A DNA stretch of 64,000 nucleotides from Cervus elaphus (lineage: Eukaryota; Chordata; Mammalia; Artiodactyla; Cervidae), in assembly GCF_910594005.1 (NCBI RefSeq), contig NC_057829.1, positions 53,923,001 to 53,987,000 on the forward strand. Reading direction: 5' to 3'. Under the pieces are notes generated by a model that was not told where the DNA came from, did no database searches, and saw only the letters and a list, made by a program, of their open reading frames with translations. The translations under genes and the position numbers were made by a program. Position 1 is the stretch's first letter. Every line of letters begins with the position of its first letter. This document shows, one piece after another, positions 1 through 12,200 of this stretch.

Positions 1-1815
1 TGTTGTGCAAAAGCTTTTAAGTTTCATTAGGTCCCATTTGTTTATTTTTGCTTTTATTTCTGTTACTCTAGGAGGTGGGTCATAGAGAATCCTGCTGTGA
101 TTTATGTCAGGGAGTCTTTTTCCTATGTTTTCCTCTAGGAGTTGTATAGTTTCTGGCCTTACATTTAAGTCTTTAATCCATTTTGAGTTTATTTTTGTGT
201 ATGGTGTTAGAAAGTGTTCTAGTTTCATACTTTCACAGGTGGTTGACCAGTTTCCCCAGCACCACTTGTTAAAGAGATTGTCTTTTCTCCATTGTATATT
301 CTTGCCTCCTTTGTCAAAGATAAGGTGTCCATAGGTGCATGGATTTATCTCCGGGCTTTCTATTTTGTTCCATTTATCTATATGTCTGTCTTTGTGCCAA
401 CACCATACTGTCTTGATGACTGTAGCTTTGTAGTATAGTCTGAAGTCAAGAGGTTGATCCCTCCACTTTCATTCTTCCTTCTCAAGATTGCTTTGGCTAT
501 TCGAGGTTCTTTGTATTTCCATACAAATTGTGAAATTATTTGTTCTAGTTCTGTGAAAAATACCGTTGGTAGCTTGATAGGGATTGCATTGAATCTATAG
601 ATCGCTTTGTATAGTATACTTATTTTCCCTATATTGATTCTTCTGATCCACGAACATGGTATATTTCTCAATCTATTTGTGTCATCTTTGATTTCTTTCA
701 TCAGTGTTTCATAGTTTTCTATATATAGGTCTTTTCTTTTTTAGATAGATTTATTCCTAAGTATTTTACTCTTTCATCACAATGGTGAATGGTGTTTTCA
801 TAGTTTTCAGCAGTGTTTTATAGTTTTCTATATATAGGTCTTTTCTTTTTTAGATAGATTTATTCCTAAGTATTTTATTCTTTTCATCACAATGGTGAAT
901 GGAATTGTTTCCTTAATTTCTCTGTCTGTTTTCTCATTGTTAGTGTATAGCAATACAAGGGATTTCTGTGTATTAATTTTATCCTGCAACTTTGCTATAT
1001 TTATTGATTAGCTCTAGTAATTTTCTGGTGGTGTCTTTAGGGTTTTCTATGTAGAGGATCATATTGTCTGCAAACAGTGAGGGTTTTACTTCTTTTTTTT
1101 CCAATCTGGATTTCTTTTATTTCTTTTTATTCTCTGATTTATGTGGCTAAAACTTCCAAAACTATGTTGAATAGTAGTGGTGAGAGTGGGCACCCTTGTC
1201 TTGTTCCTGACATTAGAGGAAATGCTTTCAATTTTTCACCATTGAGGATAATGTTTGCTGTGGGTTTATCATATATGGCTTTTATTATGTTGAGTTATGT
1301 TCCCTCTATGCCTGCTTTCTGGAGGGTTTTTATCATAAATGGATGTTGAATTTTATCAAAGCCTTTCTCCGCATCTATTGAGATAATCATATGGTTTTTA
1401 TCTCTCAGTTTGTTAATGTGGTGTATCACATTGATTGTTTTCAAATATTGAAGAATCCTTGCAACTCTGGGATAAAGCCCACTTGGTCATGATGTATGAT
1501 CTTTTTAATATGTTGTTGGATTCTGTTTGCTAGAATTTTGTTGAAGATTTTTGCATCTATGTTCATCAGTGATATTGACCTGTAGTTTTCTTTTTTTGTG
1601 GCATCTTTGTCTGGTTTTGGTATTACGGTGATAGCAGCCTCACAGAATGAGTTTAGCAGTTTACCTTCCTCTGCAATTTTTTGGAAGTGTTTGAGTAGGA
1701 TAGGTGTTAGCTCTTCTCTAAATTTTTGGTAGAATTCACCTGTGAAGCTGTCTGGTTCTGGGCTTTTGATTGTTGGAAGATTTTTTATTACAATTTCAAT
1801 TTTCATGCTTGTCTG
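1..1815 (-). mobile_element. L1 fragment, 3' part of ORF2, cut by window edge
   Basis: Antisense L1 ORF2 sequence parallel to 47241-48950 of the intron-5 L1. The − strand holds broken reverse-transcriptase pieces (residues like [21 protein letters not shown]). Several frameshifts and a tandem duplication at 702-902 show it is dead. The 5' truncation point is near 1815; the 3' end is outside the window. Confidence 0.9.
702..902. repeat. Tandem duplication inside L1 (about 109-bp unit)
   Basis: The segment starting cagtgttt(c/t)atagtttt at 702 recurs at 811, and both copies run through to acaatggtgaatgg. The matching stretch of the L1 near 47946 is present once. Confidence 0.85.
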
Positions 1816-3107
1816 CAAACAAATTTTCAACAGCTTTGACATGTTCTTATTTGAAAAGAGATGTTAGTACATTATAACCTGTCATTTACTCACAACTCAG
1901 TTCAAAGAGTTATATCATATGTAGCATGAGCAAGGGTAGAGAAATGAAAGATATAAAAGTTTAAATACAGGTACAGTATAAAATGTGGTTCTTACCTTTA
2001 AGAAGTTATGGACTAGTTTCACAGCCAAGAATTACACATCTGAAGCAATCCCTGAATAGTAGAAGACATGTTGTAATAATAGCTACTGTTTATTAAGTGC
2101 CAAACTCTGTTAGATATTTTATAGACATGATTTGTCATCTTAGTTATCATTTACCCCATTTATCATCTTAAACTAATCTTCCCAGGAAACTAAGTTTCAG
2201 GGAGGTTACATTGGCTAACACAGCTAATAGTCATAGCCAATACTTAGGGAGTGCCTAAAATGTGTGGCTTCAGTGGGGACACAATGATGCATGTTAGAGC
2301 ACAGGATCTGTGGCTGATGACTAGTTCTACTATCTGTAGTCACAGATCTGCGATCAAGTTCTCATGGCCTCCACACCCTCTAAAGCACAGATCTAGAATT
2401 TTAACTTAAAAAATTTCACAAAGCACTCAGGACTCATCATTGGCTTTATTTTACCATTGAGCTGATTGAGATTCATCAAAGAACCATACAGAGAAAATGG
2501 CCTTTGTGTGCTTTCAGAAACAAAGCTTGTTTAGAGCTACATGTAGAGTCTTAATATTTGTATAATCTGGCTTACTTTCACCTCTACTTCTGCAACATCA
2601 TTGAGGGTTGGAGTGGGGATTCATTGAAAACACTGTCCAAGCATCAGCATAATCCTTGGTTACTTGTTTGCTTGATAAGCTGACAGTGACTATAACTGAA
2701 CAACGAGAAAAGTAGAATAAAAGTCTTCATTATTTCCTTTGTTGAGTAATTGCTATCCTTGGTTTCATCATCATTGTATCTGTCAGTGCAAAATGCATGG
2801 CTTATGAGAACTACCTATATAACCCACATGCATTTGACATAAATACACCAACAATTTTTTGGAAGTCTCATAGTTCTCTCTGGCACTGTAACAAAAAAGA
2901 GAGAAAGAAAGCAATCATTAGAGAAAGGAGATTTTGAACATTGGAGGAGAGTCTTACCATTCTTGGTGTTATCATTTTTAAAACCACTTTCATTAAGTCT
3001 TTTACCACAGTCACGGGGGGCATCTGCCTACAGGAAAGTTTTCAAAGATGAGGTTGCAGTTTTTGGTTACATGCAACTTTTTAGCCTCCCCTTCATTACA
3101 GTGTATG
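1816..3107. other. Intergenic, mostly unique sequence
   Basis: No gene or strong motif seen. A MIR-like remnant is listed separately at about 2085-2245. Confidence 0.6.
2085..2245 (-). repeat. MIR-like SINE remnant
   Basis: Degenerate MIR pattern in antisense: tttattaagtgccaaactctg, then a ccccattt box and an aggttacattggctaacaca-like segment. Confidence 0.5.
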
Positions 3108-3226
3108 TGTTAGTGCTAATTGCTCAGTCATGTCCAACTTTTTGTGACCCCATGGACCCTGCCAGGCTCCTCTGTCCATGGAAGTCTCCAGGCAAGAATA
3201 CTGGAGAGGGTAGCCATTCCCTTGTC
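3108..3226 (-). repeat. Bov-tA-type SINE, partial
   Basis: Antisense core: tgctcagtcatgtccaac, then ccaggctcctctgtccatgg and ggcaagaatactggag. Confidence 0.9.
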
Positions 3227-4490
3227 ATCAGAGTGTACAATGAAGAGAAAAAGAAAAAATATCAAACAAGCACTTCCTAAAGTTTTCCCTGGAAAATTTG
3301 GGTCGTTATGTTTAATTGATGTCATTCAAATGATAAAATTCTAAGAGCAAATAAGGCTATGGAAAAATAAAAAGTTAAATGAAATCTTGATTGTAGAACC
3401 ATACTGAGTCTTAATTATGATATTTTAACTTAAGACTCTCCAACAGTCACGTATATAGCTTATATATATATATACATATATAGAGAGTCTAAAATCATAT
3501 ATTTATGTCTATATATTATAACATTTTCCAAGAGTTGATTTTAAAAATAGCATTTTGCTATTAAAATGGAAGTCACTTTTACAGCAAAGCAACATGAATG
3601 CTTTAGAGTAATAGATCAATATAATCTGTGCAGATTATATTGTCTACACATAAAATAAAGATTTTATTCATAAAATAAAATATGAAAATAATAAATATAA
3701 TCTATATTGATTTAGTCAGGGTTCTTGAGGCTAAAGGTTTTATGTTTAAGGATTAAAAGTTCCCTGGGATTTACAATGTCTTCTCTCTTCTTAGTCAAAC
3801 ATTATAATGTCTTTTCTCTTCTTAGTCCTACATGGAATCAGCAGGAGGTCAATGCAGGACACAGTCATCAGGAAGCTATCCTAGAAACGGGTCAAAGAAA
3901 TTAGAGGATTGTTGCAGTATCATTAAGGAGAAGTAAATAAGGTAGATTTACCCAACAATTACATTAAATGTTGTGAGACTCACATTACACAGAGCGTGTA
4001 AACACATGCCCAGAAAGCACATGTAAGCACAGCCCTGGTGAGAAGTACATGCAGAAAGGTTGTTTGGTTAGGACCTGCTAGTTCTTATAAAGATATAATA
4101 CAAAGACACCTGTTGCCTGGGTGTATCACCCTCCCATACCCAGATCCAACACACAGAAGAACAAAACAAAGGCAGCTGAGTGGGCCTTCCTTAGGTCATG
4201 GCTGCAAAATACAGTCTGTCATGACTAGTTCATTCTTGTGCACAGCTAGGGCTCTTCCCCTAAGCAGCACACAGCCCTCCTTCTGCATCACAACAAGCCC
4301 CACAAACTCCCCAGTCTGCCCATTTCAGAAGAGTGTCCAGTCTCCTCTAATTCAGGAACCCCAGTCACTTGCCAGTGATTGTGACTCAGAGGCCTCAAGT
4401 ATCAATCACTCAGCAGAGACTGGAGCATCTAAACTGTCAATGTCTTGAGAGAAAAGACCCATTTTTTAAATTGCCCTACTACCTTCCTCT
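3227..4490. other. Intergenic, AT-rich, no gene seen
   Basis: Contains a TA-rich run at about 3440-3485 and unique-looking sequence. A 136-codon frame at 4038-4448 has no recognisable similarity or coding character. Confidence 0.5.
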
Positions 4491-4709
4491 AGGGCTTCCC
4501 TGATCACTTGGTGGTGAAGAATCAACCTGCAAGGCAGGAGACACAGAGATAGGAGTTTGATTCCTGGGTCTGGAAGATCCCCTGGAGGAGCAAATGGAAA
4601 CCCATTCTAGTATTTTTGCCTGGGAAAGTTCCTGTGGACAAGAGAGCTTGGCAGGTTGCAATCCACGGGGTCACAAAGAGTCAGACACAACTGAGCGACA
4701 AAGCACACA
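4491..4709 (+). repeat. Bov-tA-type SINE
   Basis: Sense copy from gggcttccctgatcacttgg through the gatcccctggag core to agtcagacacaactgagcga. Confidence 0.92.
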
Positions 4710-4949
4710 AATTCCCAAAAGATATAGTCATGAATTAAGGACACAACGAACTGTCAGAACTTACTGTCAGAGAGGACCATTTCAGTGGGGTAAGATGAAA
4801 GCAGACAAGAAAAATGTGATACAAAATAGTGAATCCATTTGGGATAGTCTTTAAGATTAAATGATATATACTCATTCTTTCTTTCACCCATCTATATATT
4901 TGGCAAACATTTATAGGGACTGTTGACTAAAAGATACATACACAAACTA

Positions 4950-5520
4950 AAAGTTGAGAGTTATTATATGCTTTATTCAGTGGACCTACTGAAGTCTTCA
5001 AGCCCTAGAGGCGGCATCTCAAGTAATCCTGAGAAAACTTCTCCGAGTAGGCAAGGGGGCAGCTGGAGCACACAGGAGTTTCTCAACAAAGGGTAGGTGG
5101 TAGGAACACAAGATTATTGTTAATAAAAGAAAACTAGATATCTCAGGTTAAGGAATGTAGTGCTTTTCTGTGTATGGAAAGATGTCAGAATATGGGCTTA
5201 CTGAAATCATTCCTTTGATATATACCTCAGCTGTCTGGAACCAGTATCCTGGGTTTTCACAACCTGAGTTTCCTCAGGGCTCACTGGAGGGAGTGGACAT
5301 AGTCTGATGACTGCTAGATGGCAGGTGTTCCTAATTTCCTTCCTTAGTTCCCTCAGGGCTCACTGTTGAAGGGCTGCAATCACTGATGACTGTGACATCC
5401 TTTGTTTACTAACATGGCAGGCAATATTTTACTTCTCAGAACCTTCATGCTAGGTCTCAAAGAGACAGATGTGAGAAGGAAACTTTTTATCAAGGAATCC
5501 AGTCTGTTTTTCACATGTGG
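4950..5520. repeat. LTR-like interspersed repeat, family not assigned
   Basis: A dense block with an internal near-duplication (cctcagggctcactg at about 5273 and 5353, each in similar surroundings) and a layout that reminds me of an artiodactyl endogenous-retrovirus LTR. No coding or gag/pol sequence is visible. Identification is from memory only. Confidence 0.4.
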
Positions 5521-5529
5521 AAATACACA

Positions 5530-6384
5530 TGAATCACTTGAAATGAGGATTTTAAATGCAGATGCATAGCTATATACCCATAGATTCCCATCTGGTTTGG
5601 CTGGGGTGGGTTCTAAAAGTCTTCATTGTTTTAATGGCAATTATGATGCCTGTGGTCCATGGGCCACATGTAATACTAAGCAAGCACATAGCAGAGGGTC
5701 CTAGTAAGTCTGTGCTGAATGGACTTGGTCTCGGAAGGCCTCAGTCTGCAGCTGCTTGAAGCAGGATTTTGGTTTCCAACCAGAGACTGAAGTCAGGCCA
5801 CAGCAGTGAGAGCGTTAAATCCTAGCCACTAGACCAGAATCAGCAACAAGGCCTGGTCCTTCGCTTTGCAGAAATGAATTCCCATGAAGACACGAAAAGT
5901 AGTGAAACATGTTAAGTGCTTATAAAAGGAAAAGGGTACATGTGAATAGATAAACACATGGGCTCAGAGAGAGCTGTGCCCTCGTGGCAGTTTGAATCAC
6001 TTATATGGGGCATTTTTTCTGGGTTTTCTTTAGCCAATTATCTTGCTTTACCTGGTTCTGAGTCCATACTTATGTATCTCAGACTCTTCCCATGTGTGCA
6101 CACCCCTCGCTTAGTCAAAGTGGATTCTAGTGAAGAGGCCTGTGGGTAGGTGACATCACTCCCTGTTTGATCTCCGAGGGGCCTTTCTGCACATGCATAA
6201 TCGGGAAAGTCTTCTTAATCTTGAGAATGAGAAATATGTGGTGTCTTATCTGGACAGGGCTCAATTCCTCCTCCTCTTCATCTTGGAGCATATGTCCACA
6301 GCGGACAAACTCCATCTGCTCAGGCTGAGGCCCATATATCTCCTCACTCAGACTGAAAGGTTAAGAGCCTAATGATTCATATTT
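5530..6384. other. Intergenic, no gene seen
   Basis: Unique-looking sequence with short frames only; nothing recognisable on either strand. Confidence 0.5.
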
Positions 6385-6600
6385 CCTTTAGAATCAAGCC
6401 ACCTGAGTTCAGACCTTGGCTCCATCCCTATATGTTTGACCTTGGGCAAATGACTTGATCTCAACACCAGGTTTCATTTGAAATACAGTTGTAATAACAT
6501 TTCTTATCCCTTGGGATTATTTTAAGAATAAAATGAGATAATCACAATCATGTCTGACACGTTACTTGGCACATAATAGGTGTTCAAAACAAGTTGTATT
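6385..6600 (+). repeat. MIR-like SINE
   Basis: Sense MIR landmarks in order: cctgagttcagaccttggct, gaccttgggcaaatgactt, then gataat and cttggcacataataggtg. Confidence 0.75.
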
Positions 6601-6735
6601 AGCTACAATAATTATCACTGTTGGTGGTGGCATTATTCTCTCTATCATATTATAGTGTTTCACCAGAATTTGGCTATATTAAGCAATATTCATTATATAT
6701 AAACATATTAACATAAACTTACATATTTATTATAT

Positions 6736-6950
6736 CAGCTTCCCAGGTGACGCTAGTGGTAAAGATCTGCCTACCAATGCAGGAGATGCAGTAGACTTTG
6801 CTTCGATCCCTGGGCCGGGAAGATTCCTGGAGGAGAAAGTGGCAACCGACTTCAGTATTCTTGCCTGGAGAATTTCATGGACAGAGGAGACTGATGGGCT
6901 ACAGCCCCTGGGGTTGCAAATAGTCAGACATGACTGAGCGACTAAGCACA
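6736..6950 (+). repeat. Bov-tA-type SINE
   Basis: Sense copy from cagcttcccaggtgacgcta to catgactgagcgactaagc. Confidence 0.92.
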
Positions 6951-7004
6951 CATGTATTACATACATAATCCATATATTATTAATCACATTAATTACAGTA
7001 TAGA

Positions 7005-7262
7005 TTAGAAAACTCCAATACTTTGGCCACCTGATGCAAAGAACAGACTCATTTGAAAAGACCCTGATCCTGGGAAAAATTAAAGGCAGGAGGAGAAGGG
7101 CACAACAGAGAATGAGATGGTTGGATGGCATCACCAACTCAATGGACATGAGTTTGAGTAAACTCTGGGGGTTGGTGATGGATAGGGGGGTCTGGCATGC
7201 TGCAGTCCATGGGGTCGCAAAGAGTTGGACACGACTGAGTGACTGAACTGAACTGAACTGAT
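7005..7262 (+). mobile_element. BovB LINE 3' end, 5'-truncated
   Basis: Matches the end of BovB ORF2 (a tail like [20 protein letters not shown]) and finishes in the characteristic actgaactgaactgaactga repeat. Confidence 0.9.
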
Positions 7263-7981
7263 ATAGTCAACAGAGATTATGACTTTGATAAATCCAAGAA
7301 AGGAGTTCATGAAATTTTCTGTAACAGAATAGTGAAGGCATAGTCTGAAAAATCCTTCCATTTCTTACAGAGTGAGACTTGTCATCATCATTGAGATTTT
7401 CATTTTATATAGTAGTTAATGGGAGATAGCCTGCAAAACGTCCCCTCTGTTACTTTTGCAGTCATTATATGTTTTTTCAACTTAAGTAGTTTAAAAGCCA
7501 AGTGAGGAATATACACAATCGTTTCATCTCATAATTTTCACAATTGTCTATTTGAAAAATAGCTTCTTTATTATGATAAAGTAATACTAGACATAGAAAA
7601 TTTAGAAATGGGCAGTGCTTTAAAAATGAGAAAAAATTTACTGTCTAGATATAACCATAATTAAAATTTGATGCTTAGTCCTTCTCTCTTTATAGTTTGT
7701 TATATCACTGGGATCAAAATACGTGCACAAATTGCACTTTTTTCCCTTAATATTATATAATAGGAGTTCACATATCATGCAAAAAGATAATATTTGGCTG
7801 CTGAATAATTCCATTCTTCCTTCCCCATAATTTATTTTATCAATCTCTTATTTTAGCAAATTAAGATAAACAATAAGGTATATTTTACAGATGATACTCA
7901 CATATTTTTTTTTCTTTTGGATAGATTCTTGGAATTAGAATTAAAGAATAAGGTATATAAATATTATTATTTTCCCAATAT
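7263..7981. other. Intergenic, AT-rich, no gene seen
   Basis: No gene or confident repeat recognised. Confidence 0.5.
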
Positions 7982-7991
7982 GTGCTAATAA

Positions 7992-8704
7992 GAGGAGAGT
8001 GAAAAAGTTGGCTTAAAGCTCAACATTCAGAAAACTAGGACCATGGCATACGGTCCCATCACTTCATGGCAAATAGATGGGGAAACATTGGAAACAGTGG
8101 CTGACTTTATTTTTCTGGGCTCCGAAATCACTGTGGATGGTGATTGCAGCCATGAAATTAAAAGACGCTTACTCCTTGGAAGGAAAGTTATGACCCACCT
8201 AGACAGCATGTTAAAAAGCAGAGACATTACTTTGCCAACAAAGGCCCGTCTAGTCAAGGCTATGGTTTTTCCAGAGGTCATGTATGGATGTGAGAATTGG
8301 GCTATAAAGAAAGCTGAGGGCCGAAGAATTGATGCTTTTGAACTGTGGTGTTGGAGAAGACTCTTAAGAGTTCCTTGGACTGCAAGCAGATCCAACCAGT
8401 CCATCCTGAAGATGGTCAGTCCTGGGTGTTCATTGGAAGGACTGATGTTGAAGCTGAAACTCCAATACTTTGACCACCTCATGCGAAGAGCTGACTCATT
8501 TGAAAAAGCCCTGATGCTGGTAAAGATTGAGGGCAGGAGGAGAAGGGGACGACAGAGGATGAGATGGTTCGATGGCATCACTGACTCAATGGACAGGGGT
8601 TTGGGTGGACTCTGGGAGCTGGTGATGGACAGGGAGGTCTGGCGTGCTGCGGTTCATGAAGTCGCAAAGAGTTGGACATGACTGAGTGACTGAACTGAAC
8701 TGAC
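7992..8704 (+). mobile_element. BovB LINE, 5'-truncated, with target-site duplication
   Basis: C-terminal BovB ORF2 sequence ending in gactgaactgaactga. A 10-bp direct repeat, GTGCTAATAA, flanks it at 7982-7991 and 8705-8714, which fixes both insertion ends. Confidence 0.95.
8043..8681 (+). pseudogene. BovB ORF2 C-terminal remnant (open for 212 codons)
   Basis: The frame encodes the region after the reverse-transcriptase active site: [19 protein letters not shown], later [17 protein letters not shown], and [15 protein letters not shown]. The catalytic RT and endonuclease domains are absent, so this is a 5'-truncated insertion tail and not a gene. Confidence 0.93.
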
Positions 8705-8714
8705 GTGCTAATAA

Positions 8715-9132
8715 ATCTGTTTCCATTAAGGTTGTGCCAGTGCTCACTTCCACCATCAGAAGAAGAGTACTAATTTGTCTGATAACTAGGGATATTAAAT
8801 ATGCTTTGATTCATATATTTGTCCTTAGGTTTTTCTGTGAATTATATGTACATTTCCTTCTTTGGCTCAATTACCTATTGTAGATTTAATTGATATTGGT
8901 TTTATTTTTTTGTTCTTTCCTTCCTTTTTTCTTTCTTTCTTTTCTTAATAAAAAGTCACCAGTTCAGATTTTTCATGGGATGAATCTTGAATAATTAAGT
9001 ATATTATTTGTTAAGACACTACCTAGAAGGATCTTTCCACTCCCTCCAAAAGTAGTCTTATAGAGAGATTACACGGAGTTTCACTTTTAGAATTCTCTTT
9101 GATGACAAATATATTAATATTTCCTCTTACAG
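8715..9132. other. Region just upstream of LIPK coding exon 1
   Basis: Contains a pyrimidine-rich tract at about 8906-8946. The 3' end is presumably intron leading to the acceptor at 9131-9132. No promoter could be identified. Confidence 0.5.
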
Positions 9133-9248
9133 GTAGATTCCAAATGTGGCAGCTTTTAGCACCAACATGCTGGATGCTTCTTCTTGGACCTGTATATGGT
9201 TATCACAAGAAAGGAAGCACCACAAATCCTGAAGCTAACATGAATATT
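9133..9248 (+). CDS. LIPK: LIPK coding exon 1 (coding from 9144)
   Basis: The acceptor AG is at 9131-9132, followed by 11 nt of 5' UTR and then ATG at 9144. The coding part is 105 nt (residues 1-35): signal peptide and the start of the mature chain (..NPEANMNI). Donor gtaagt at 9249, phase 0. The acceptor implies at least one noncoding exon upstream, which I could not place. Confidence 0.93.
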
Positions 9249-12200
9249 GTAAGTCATTCATTAAGGGAAAATATTTAGATAAGTAATTATTAAGCTATTG
9301 TCATTTTAGGGCTTTCCTGGTGTCATTTTAGATATAACTGATATGCTTGTCTAGTTTTTAAAAATTCTAAATTGACTAAATCTGTGTTTCCAACCTTTGT
9401 TCCTTGGCATAGCTGACTAACCAAAGAACTGAAAGACCTGACCCAAATTTGGGGCAGTAAGGCTCCCTCTGCTGGTGGTTTGAGCTACCATCTCATGGTG
9501 GTTTCCTGAAGAGAAAGTTCACGAATTCCTATTGATGATATTTTTAGAGAATCCTTGGGCTCTTCCTGAGGTTTTTTCTAGAGCAGTTTCTCTGATTTAT
9601 GAACTACATTCATGTACATTTTAAGTTTAGTAAGCCAGATTTGGTTTGGGCTGCTTATAAACAAAAATATCTTAACATGCAGGAATTCATATCAGAAGGG
9701 GACTAGAACAAAGTGGAATGAAATAGATCTATGCAAACAACAAAAACAAACAAAAAAAGACCAGTGGAAAATGCTTACTATGTGCTTCATTCCAATGGAA
9801 AACATATTTCTTGTATACATTGTGTACAGTCATGCCCCCACCCATACCCATTTGTATTAGAACTTTAATAGAACTATCAATGATATAATTTTTCAAAAAT
9901 ATTTGGAGAGTGAACCTGAGTGCATTAATAATACCATTCCAAGAAAACTACCATGTATGATCACCACCTTACCTTACCAACACCTTGGCATGCATCTTCC
10001 TTTTAAAACCCTCCTCAAGTTATCCTGATTTTCCTGCTCTATTCTATTCCAAAACGCAGATGAACAGTAGGTTGTGACTTAAAGTATTATATTGCAATTT
10101 GGGTAAAAATTTGGGCATTTTATCATGAAGGTATACATGTTCCTTTCCCCTTTTTAGAGCCAGATTATTTCCTACTGGGGCTATCCTTATGAAACATATG
10201 ACATTGTCACAGAAGATGGTTATATCCTCGGAATTTACAGGATTCCTCATGGAAGAGGATGTCCAAAAACAGGTAGGATTTATTTCATTGTGAAAGGAAT
10301 AATGCCTAAGGAGAGATTCCTGGATGTGCTGATAGCAGCAGGACAGCTATGATTCTAAAATAGAGCCTACTCTCTTCTATTCCTCCTTCTAGTGGAAGAA
10401 AATCATCACCATCACCTCCACTCTTCCATTTCATTTGTATAATGCTGGAGTGTTTAAATCATTTTGGCATACACTATTTAGTCTTTCCTTTTCTCCATCA
10501 TTTTGTCCTCTTTCTCAACAAACACGGAAACAAAAGAAAATGTGGTCTTATTCTAGGAATACCCACTTTCCAGCTTTAAAACCAGAACTCTAGGGTCATT
10601 TTGATGCTTTTCTCCCCTCACTTTCTATATTCAGCAAATCACCAAGACTTACCAATTTTGCCTTCTAAACGTCTCTCTAATCTGAAAACTCAGTTTCAAT
10701 GTCACTCAAGTCCAGGCCTAGACATTATCTTTATCTTTGACATTATCAGTTATCTTTCAGGCTACTGCAATAGCTTTCTCAGTGCTTTTATTTCATTTGT
10801 AATTAGTTCTCTACACAAGTCATTTGGATTTTATTTTTTACAGTAAACCTGACCCTATTAGTTCTATACTTGATTGTAATTAAAAAGCCATTTCTAGGTC
10901 CCTGCAATACAGGTTAGTATCTGAGAGAAGACAGGATCCACTTGGCAAGAATTGTTTGCTTCTCTCATTTCTTATCGCCTTTTATTCTTTGGAGCTTTGT
11001 ATAAACAAACTTTCCAATATCAGAAGGATTATTTGTTAGAAGATTAAAAAATATCTTACGCAATCTAGATGGAACAGTGTTGCTCACTTTATAGAACCAA
11101 CCGTTCCCTAAAATAACTCCATTACCTTTGGAAATACTCGTGAGAACTTTACTTGCCCGAACTTTCACCTTGTCTGTTCTGTCAGGTAGTTGCCAAAAAG
11201 CATGGAAGGAAAGCTGTCTCTACAATGAGTAGCTGCCTGAGGGCTCAGATTAGAGACGAACTATGGATTGTGACTGCACTTTGGTGGTATTTTAGCAGAA
11301 TTAGTAACACCTCTTCCTTCTGTCTTTTTCTCAAAAGGTGGATTAATGGATATAGATTTTGGTCCTTGCTTCCAGATGGCTGAGGCTCTCTGAGAGTCCA
11401 GTCTCACCTACTCAATCTCAGGAAGCTGGTCAAGCCCCAAAGGGACCTGTGGGAAAGCCCTGTGGTACCAACACAGCATCATAAGCCTTTTATGAAAGAC
11501 AGAAATATCCTAGTCACTTCTCTTTCTCTTCTCAATGTTCAGTACCACTTCCCCATTTCCTTCCTTTTCTTTTCTCTTTCTTTAATCAAATTGTTCCAAT
11601 TCTACATTGTGAGCAGAATTTTTACATCAAATGAACAATTTTACCTTGTGTACATTTCACTTAAAACCTTGCATTTCACTTCCTGACAATGCAAATTAAC
11701 TAGCATAGTGCCTGGCATTCAGTGAAATATTCAACAAATGGTATTTTTCTTGTCTTTGTTACTATCTTGGAAAAATACTAGCTTTGTAATCAGATGCTTT
11801 TTGAGAAATAAAGTGTCATTAATGTGAATAATTATAGAGCAGGTAATTATTGTGGCTGAACAAAATTATATTTTAATTCTAATTTAATTCTTATAACTAC
11901 ACCATAAGACCACATTTTTTATTATCCCCCATTACAAAATAAGTTAACTAAGGCACAAGGAGGTTGATACATAGCAGAAGAGATTTCTGAAGCGGGGCAC
12001 TCTGACTCCAACAACTATTTAACAATTCAATGCTTTGGACATAATCCCAGTTTTACAAAGAGAAAAACAAGACGTGGAGAAGATAAATAAGTTGACCAGC
12101 TTCAGAAGTAGTTCAAAATCCTAAAACCTAGACTTGCCTGGTGGTGCCAAATCTCCTTTCTTAACCTCTCTTTTGTATTACAGGGATTCAGAAAAGAGAA

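Noticed and set aside
4038..4448. 136-codon frame upstream of LIPK
   Set aside because: No recognisable domain, no splice context, and composition like noncoding DNA.
8027..8581. 184-codon antisense frame
   Set aside because: Shadow of the BovB ORF2 remnant on the + strand.
1..9132. Search for a 3' exon of LIPF upstream of LIPK
   Set aside because: No GG(N/Q)D or NH(V/F/L)D terminal-exon motif seen in the listed + frames.
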